NCBI GenBank assembly: GCA_964579725.1
Contig: CAZOHG010000011.1
Location: 10,865-74,864 of the forward strand
Direction: 5' to 3'
DNA length: 64,000 bases
Source: CAZOHG01 sp964579725
GTDB taxonomy: Bacteria > Zhuqueibacterota > JdFR-76 > BMS3Abin05
In this document: positions 62,009 through 64,000 of the stretch, piece by piece
Position numbering within the stretch: the first letter of the stretch is position 1
Layout of the letters: each line of letters begins with the position of its first letter
The notes under the pieces: generated by a model
What the model was told of the DNA's origin: nothing
Seen by the model: only the letters and a program-made list of their open reading frames with translations
Database searches by the model: none
Made by a program: the position numbers and the translations under genes

Positions 62009-63827
62009 CCTCAAAATTCGAATCACTCTATTTTTAATGGCCACGGTGTTTTTTTTAATGATCAGCTTCCTCTCTTTTTTGTATTTTTCTGGCAGAAAAT
62101 ATCTGGTCAATTCCGGGCACCGGGATGCAGCCGACTACGCCGCCTTTTTCAAAGACGCCGTGAAGGCGGAAGTCCGCAACAGTTTCCTTGAACTCAACAG
62201 TTTACGAAATCAGCTTGAGCCCTTTCCCGTCAATCCAGGCCAGGAGGTTCGTTTGGCACATCCGTGGGGACAATTTTTGAAACAATTTCTGACGGGCTAT
62301 TCGCAAAAATACCGATTTTTGACCCTTCAAAAAAGGGGCTGGCACCAAACTCTTTCCGTGGTTCCGGTGAAAATTTTTGGCGGGGAAACCCGCATCCGGT
62401 TCGATTGGCTTGAAAAATCTCCGGTACCGCAGAAATTCGGGAATGTGTCGGGCACGGCTCTTCAGGGCAAAAAGCAGTGGGAGAAGAATGTTCAGGCCCA
62501 AAACCGCCTGCTTTACGTACGGGCGTCTTCCGAAAATCGAGGTCTATCTCTGATTGCGGCCGTTTCGTCGGACGTACTGTTAGAGAAGATTTTTCAGAGC
62601 CTCCATTTTCCCCCTAATTTGTCCGCTTTTGTCACTGGCGCGGGCGGCCGGGTTCTGTACTCCCCCCAGGAATCGGACATGAATCAACTGCTTTTTCAGA
62701 GCAATCCGCGTTTGGCTACCCTGTTAAATCGAAAAATGCCTTCAGGGAAAGAGCGATTTGAACAGTTGGGAGCGCGTATTTACTGTGCGGAATCCCTGAA
62801 AATTCCGCCTTACAAAATTTTTGTGGCAAAGGATTTGTCCGACGGCTTTCGAGCGCTGAACCGCACGCTAATGAGAATGCTTCTTTTTTCGGGCGCTGTT
62901 TTGCTTTTCGTTCTGGGCGTGGTGTGGCTATTGACAGAACGGATGACGTACGCGCTGCGGGAAATTTCCACTGTGGCCGGGCGCGTCGCGCGGGGAGATT
63001 TTTCCCATAAAATTGCCATTCAACGTCAGGATGAATTGGGGAAACTCATCGACACGTTTAACAATATGATGGATCGGACACAGGCCAGTCACTTTTCTTT
63101 GCAGCAAGCCAATCGGGCGTTGTCGGAAAAAGTGGCCGAGCTGACGCGAACGCGAGCCGAGCTTTCGGAAAAACAGCGGCTGGCCATTATCGGTGAAACC
63201 GTTTCTAAAATTTCCCACGAAATCCAAAACAAAATCGGGGGAGTAAGCATTTGGCTGCAAAATCTGGAAATAGAGCTGCGAGAAAATGCCACAGCGCAGA
63301 CTTACATTGCGGAAATGAAAACCGCCCTTCGCTCTTTTCTGGAAATGCTGGCGCATTTCAAGCGATTTTACCGCGAGCCGCAATTGACCCCCAAAACGGT
63401 GGCCGTTTCCTCCGTGTTGGACGCTGTTCTTGAGCAGCTTTCGGACAAAATTCGGGAAAAAGAGTTGAAGATCCGCCGCAGCGGGACCAAAAATCTGCCC
63501 GAAATTTCGGCAGACCCGCAGCAGTTGGAGGAGGCCATTTTTAACATTTTCATTAATGCGATTTACTATTCGCCCCCCCAGGGCACCCTTACCGTGTCCG
63601 CGGCAGTTTTTCCAGAAACTCTCCGAATTTCCATTGCTGACGAAGGACCCGGGGTTCCTGAAAAGCACGCACTCAACCTATTCCGGCCTTTTTTTACCAC
63701 AAAGGACAGCGGAAGCGGGCTGGGACTTGCCATTGCCGATTCCATTGTCCGGGCGCACGGCGGAAGCATTTCTTTTGAAAATTTACCGCGACGCGGCGTG
63801 CAGTTTACGCTGGTGTTGCCGCGGTGA
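61992..63827 (+). CDS. Sensor histidine kinase
   Basis: A 611-residue membrane kinase. Helix 1 at about 8-30, periplasmic sensor region about 31-285, helix 2 about 290-315, HAMP about 315-370, coiled coil, HisKA with His409 in ISHEIQNKIGG, and HATPase to the end (N-box NIFINAIYYSP, G1 ADEGPGVPE, G2 SGSGLGLAIADSI). The residue after N in HEIQN is Lys rather than the common Pro. The gene overlaps the binding-protein gene and is followed 112 bases on by a response regulator, so they probably form one pathway. I chose ATG 61992 over a TTG at 61980. Confidence 0.93.
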   Translation: MARFISLKIRITLFLMATVFFLMISFLSFLYFSGRKYLVNSGHRDAADYAAFFKDAVKAEVRNSFLELNSLRNQLEPFPVNPGQEVRLAHPWGQFLKQFLTGYSQKYRFLTLQKRGWHQTLSVVPVKIFGGETRIRFDWLEKSPVPQKFGNVSGTALQGKKQWEKNVQAQNRLLYVRASSENRGLSLIAAVSSDVLLEKIFQSLHFPPNLSAFVTGAGGRVLYSPQESDMNQLLFQSNPRLATLLNRKMPSGKERFEQLGARIYCAESLKIPPYKIFVAKDLSDGFRALNRTLMRMLLFSGAVLLFVLGVVWLLTERMTYALREISTVAGRVARGDFSHKIAIQRQDELGKLIDTFNNMMDRTQASHFSLQQANRALSEKVAELTRTRAELSEKQRLAIIGETVSKISHEIQNKIGGVSIWLQNLEIELRENATAQTYIAEMKTALRSFLEMLAHFKRFYREPQLTPKTVAVSSVLDAVLEQLSDKIREKELKIRRSGTKNLPEISADPQQLEEAIFNIFINAIYYSPPQGTLTVSAAVFPETLRISIADEGPGVPEKHALNLFRPFFTTKDSGSGLGLAIADSIVRAHGGSISFENLPRRGVQFTLVLPR

Positions 63828-63938
63828 ACCACAGGAAAAAAGCAGCGGCCCTGGGCCTAAGCGAAAAGCGACCCAAATTTCAGAAATTCGGGAAAGAAAA
63901 ATCTTGACCTTCCCAGAAGTGAACTTTGAGAGGCATTC

Positions 63939-64000
63939 ATGAACATTTTAATTGCGGAAGACGACGCAGCCACGCGCAGGGGCATTGAAATCTTTCTTAA
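63939..64000 (+). CDS. Response regulator, partial (N-terminus only)
   Basis: The visible 20 codons read MNILIAEDDAATRRGIEIFL, the start of a receiver domain: hydrophobic strand, then the acidic pair EDD, then R/K-rich helix. The rest is beyond the window. It follows the kinase gene by 112 bases on the same strand and is presumably its partner. The output domain cannot be seen. GAGAGG lies six bases before the ATG. Confidence 0.8.
   Translation, partial: MNILIAEDDAATRRGIEIFL

Noticed and set aside
1..64000. CRISPR arrays, tRNA or rRNA genes, insertion sequences, prophage
   Set aside because: No direct repeat arrays, no tRNA T-arm sequences in plausible context, no transposase or integrase genes.

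Overview
The window looks like a chromosomal segment of a diderm, probably anaerobic bacterium of the FCB superphylum. A Calditrichota/KSB1-like lineage is my best guess, but no rRNA or other decisive marker is present. The pointers are a PorV/PorQ-type outer-membrane protein, a secreted protein with a FlgD-like/type IX-style C-terminus, a TonB receptor with a carboxypeptidase-regulatory N-terminus, lipid A and heptosyltransferase genes, an Rnf-type complex, SpoVG, and a multihaem NapC/NirT-type cytochrome. Coding density is high. Intergenic DNA is AT-rich, and GTG and TTG starts are common. I found no tRNA, rRNA, CRISPR array, insertion sequence or prophage.

Layout. 1-7.3 kb (minus): an envelope operon running from a peptidase MA-like protein through an LpxL-type acyltransferase, a heptosyltransferase, TsaC, a low-molecular-weight phosphatase, a second heptosyltransferase-like enzyme, a DUF3108 protein and a deoxyhypusine-synthase-like protein to a YchF-like GTPase cut by the window edge. 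7.6-10.6 kb (minus): an NtrC-type regulator, an unrecognised 373-residue protein and a small zinc-finger protein. 10.7-17.2 kb (minus): a lipid A operon (Gfo/Idh oxidoreductase, isoprenylcysteine-type methyltransferase, lpxB, DUF374 acyltransferase, lpxK) next to uvrB. 17.4-19.2 kb (plus): a PpiD/SurA-like chaperone. 19.3-24.2 kb (minus): a giant multi-sensor protein that stops after its histidine-kinase dimerisation domain, followed by a receiver-kinase hybrid.

24.7-29.0 kb (minus): rnfCDGEA without rnfB. 29.3-38.1 kb (minus): nrdR/glyA, a TPR protein, an outer-membrane protein, a DNRLRE-like lipoprotein, imidazolonepropionase and a zinc-finger/NodB deacetylase. 38.3-44.1 kb (minus): a DUF3307 protein, ribosomal proteins S6, S18 and L9, and pth, rplY, prs, spoVG and ispE. 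44.3-47.5 kb (minus): a tricorn-like protease. 48.1-52.5 kb (plus): an anion/arsenite-type permease, MgtE and a seven-haem cytochrome. 52.6-59.0 kb (minus): a TonB receptor, secreted-protein and PorV-like cassette with a long structured leader. 60.4-64.0 kb (plus): a solute-binding lipoprotein, a histidine kinase and a response regulator (truncated).

Most of the window is housekeeping and envelope biogenesis: lipid A, LPS core, outer-membrane proteins and periplasmic folding. The least conventional parts are the kinase lacking its catalytic domain beside a hybrid kinase, the binding-protein/kinase/regulator trio, the sigma-like plus zinc-finger pair, the RnfB-less Rnf cluster and the repeat-bearing leader of the TonB cassette. 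Read-by-eye promoters share a simple pattern, TTGnnn, a 17-18 base spacer and TAAnTT-like. All functional calls come from sequence reading alone.
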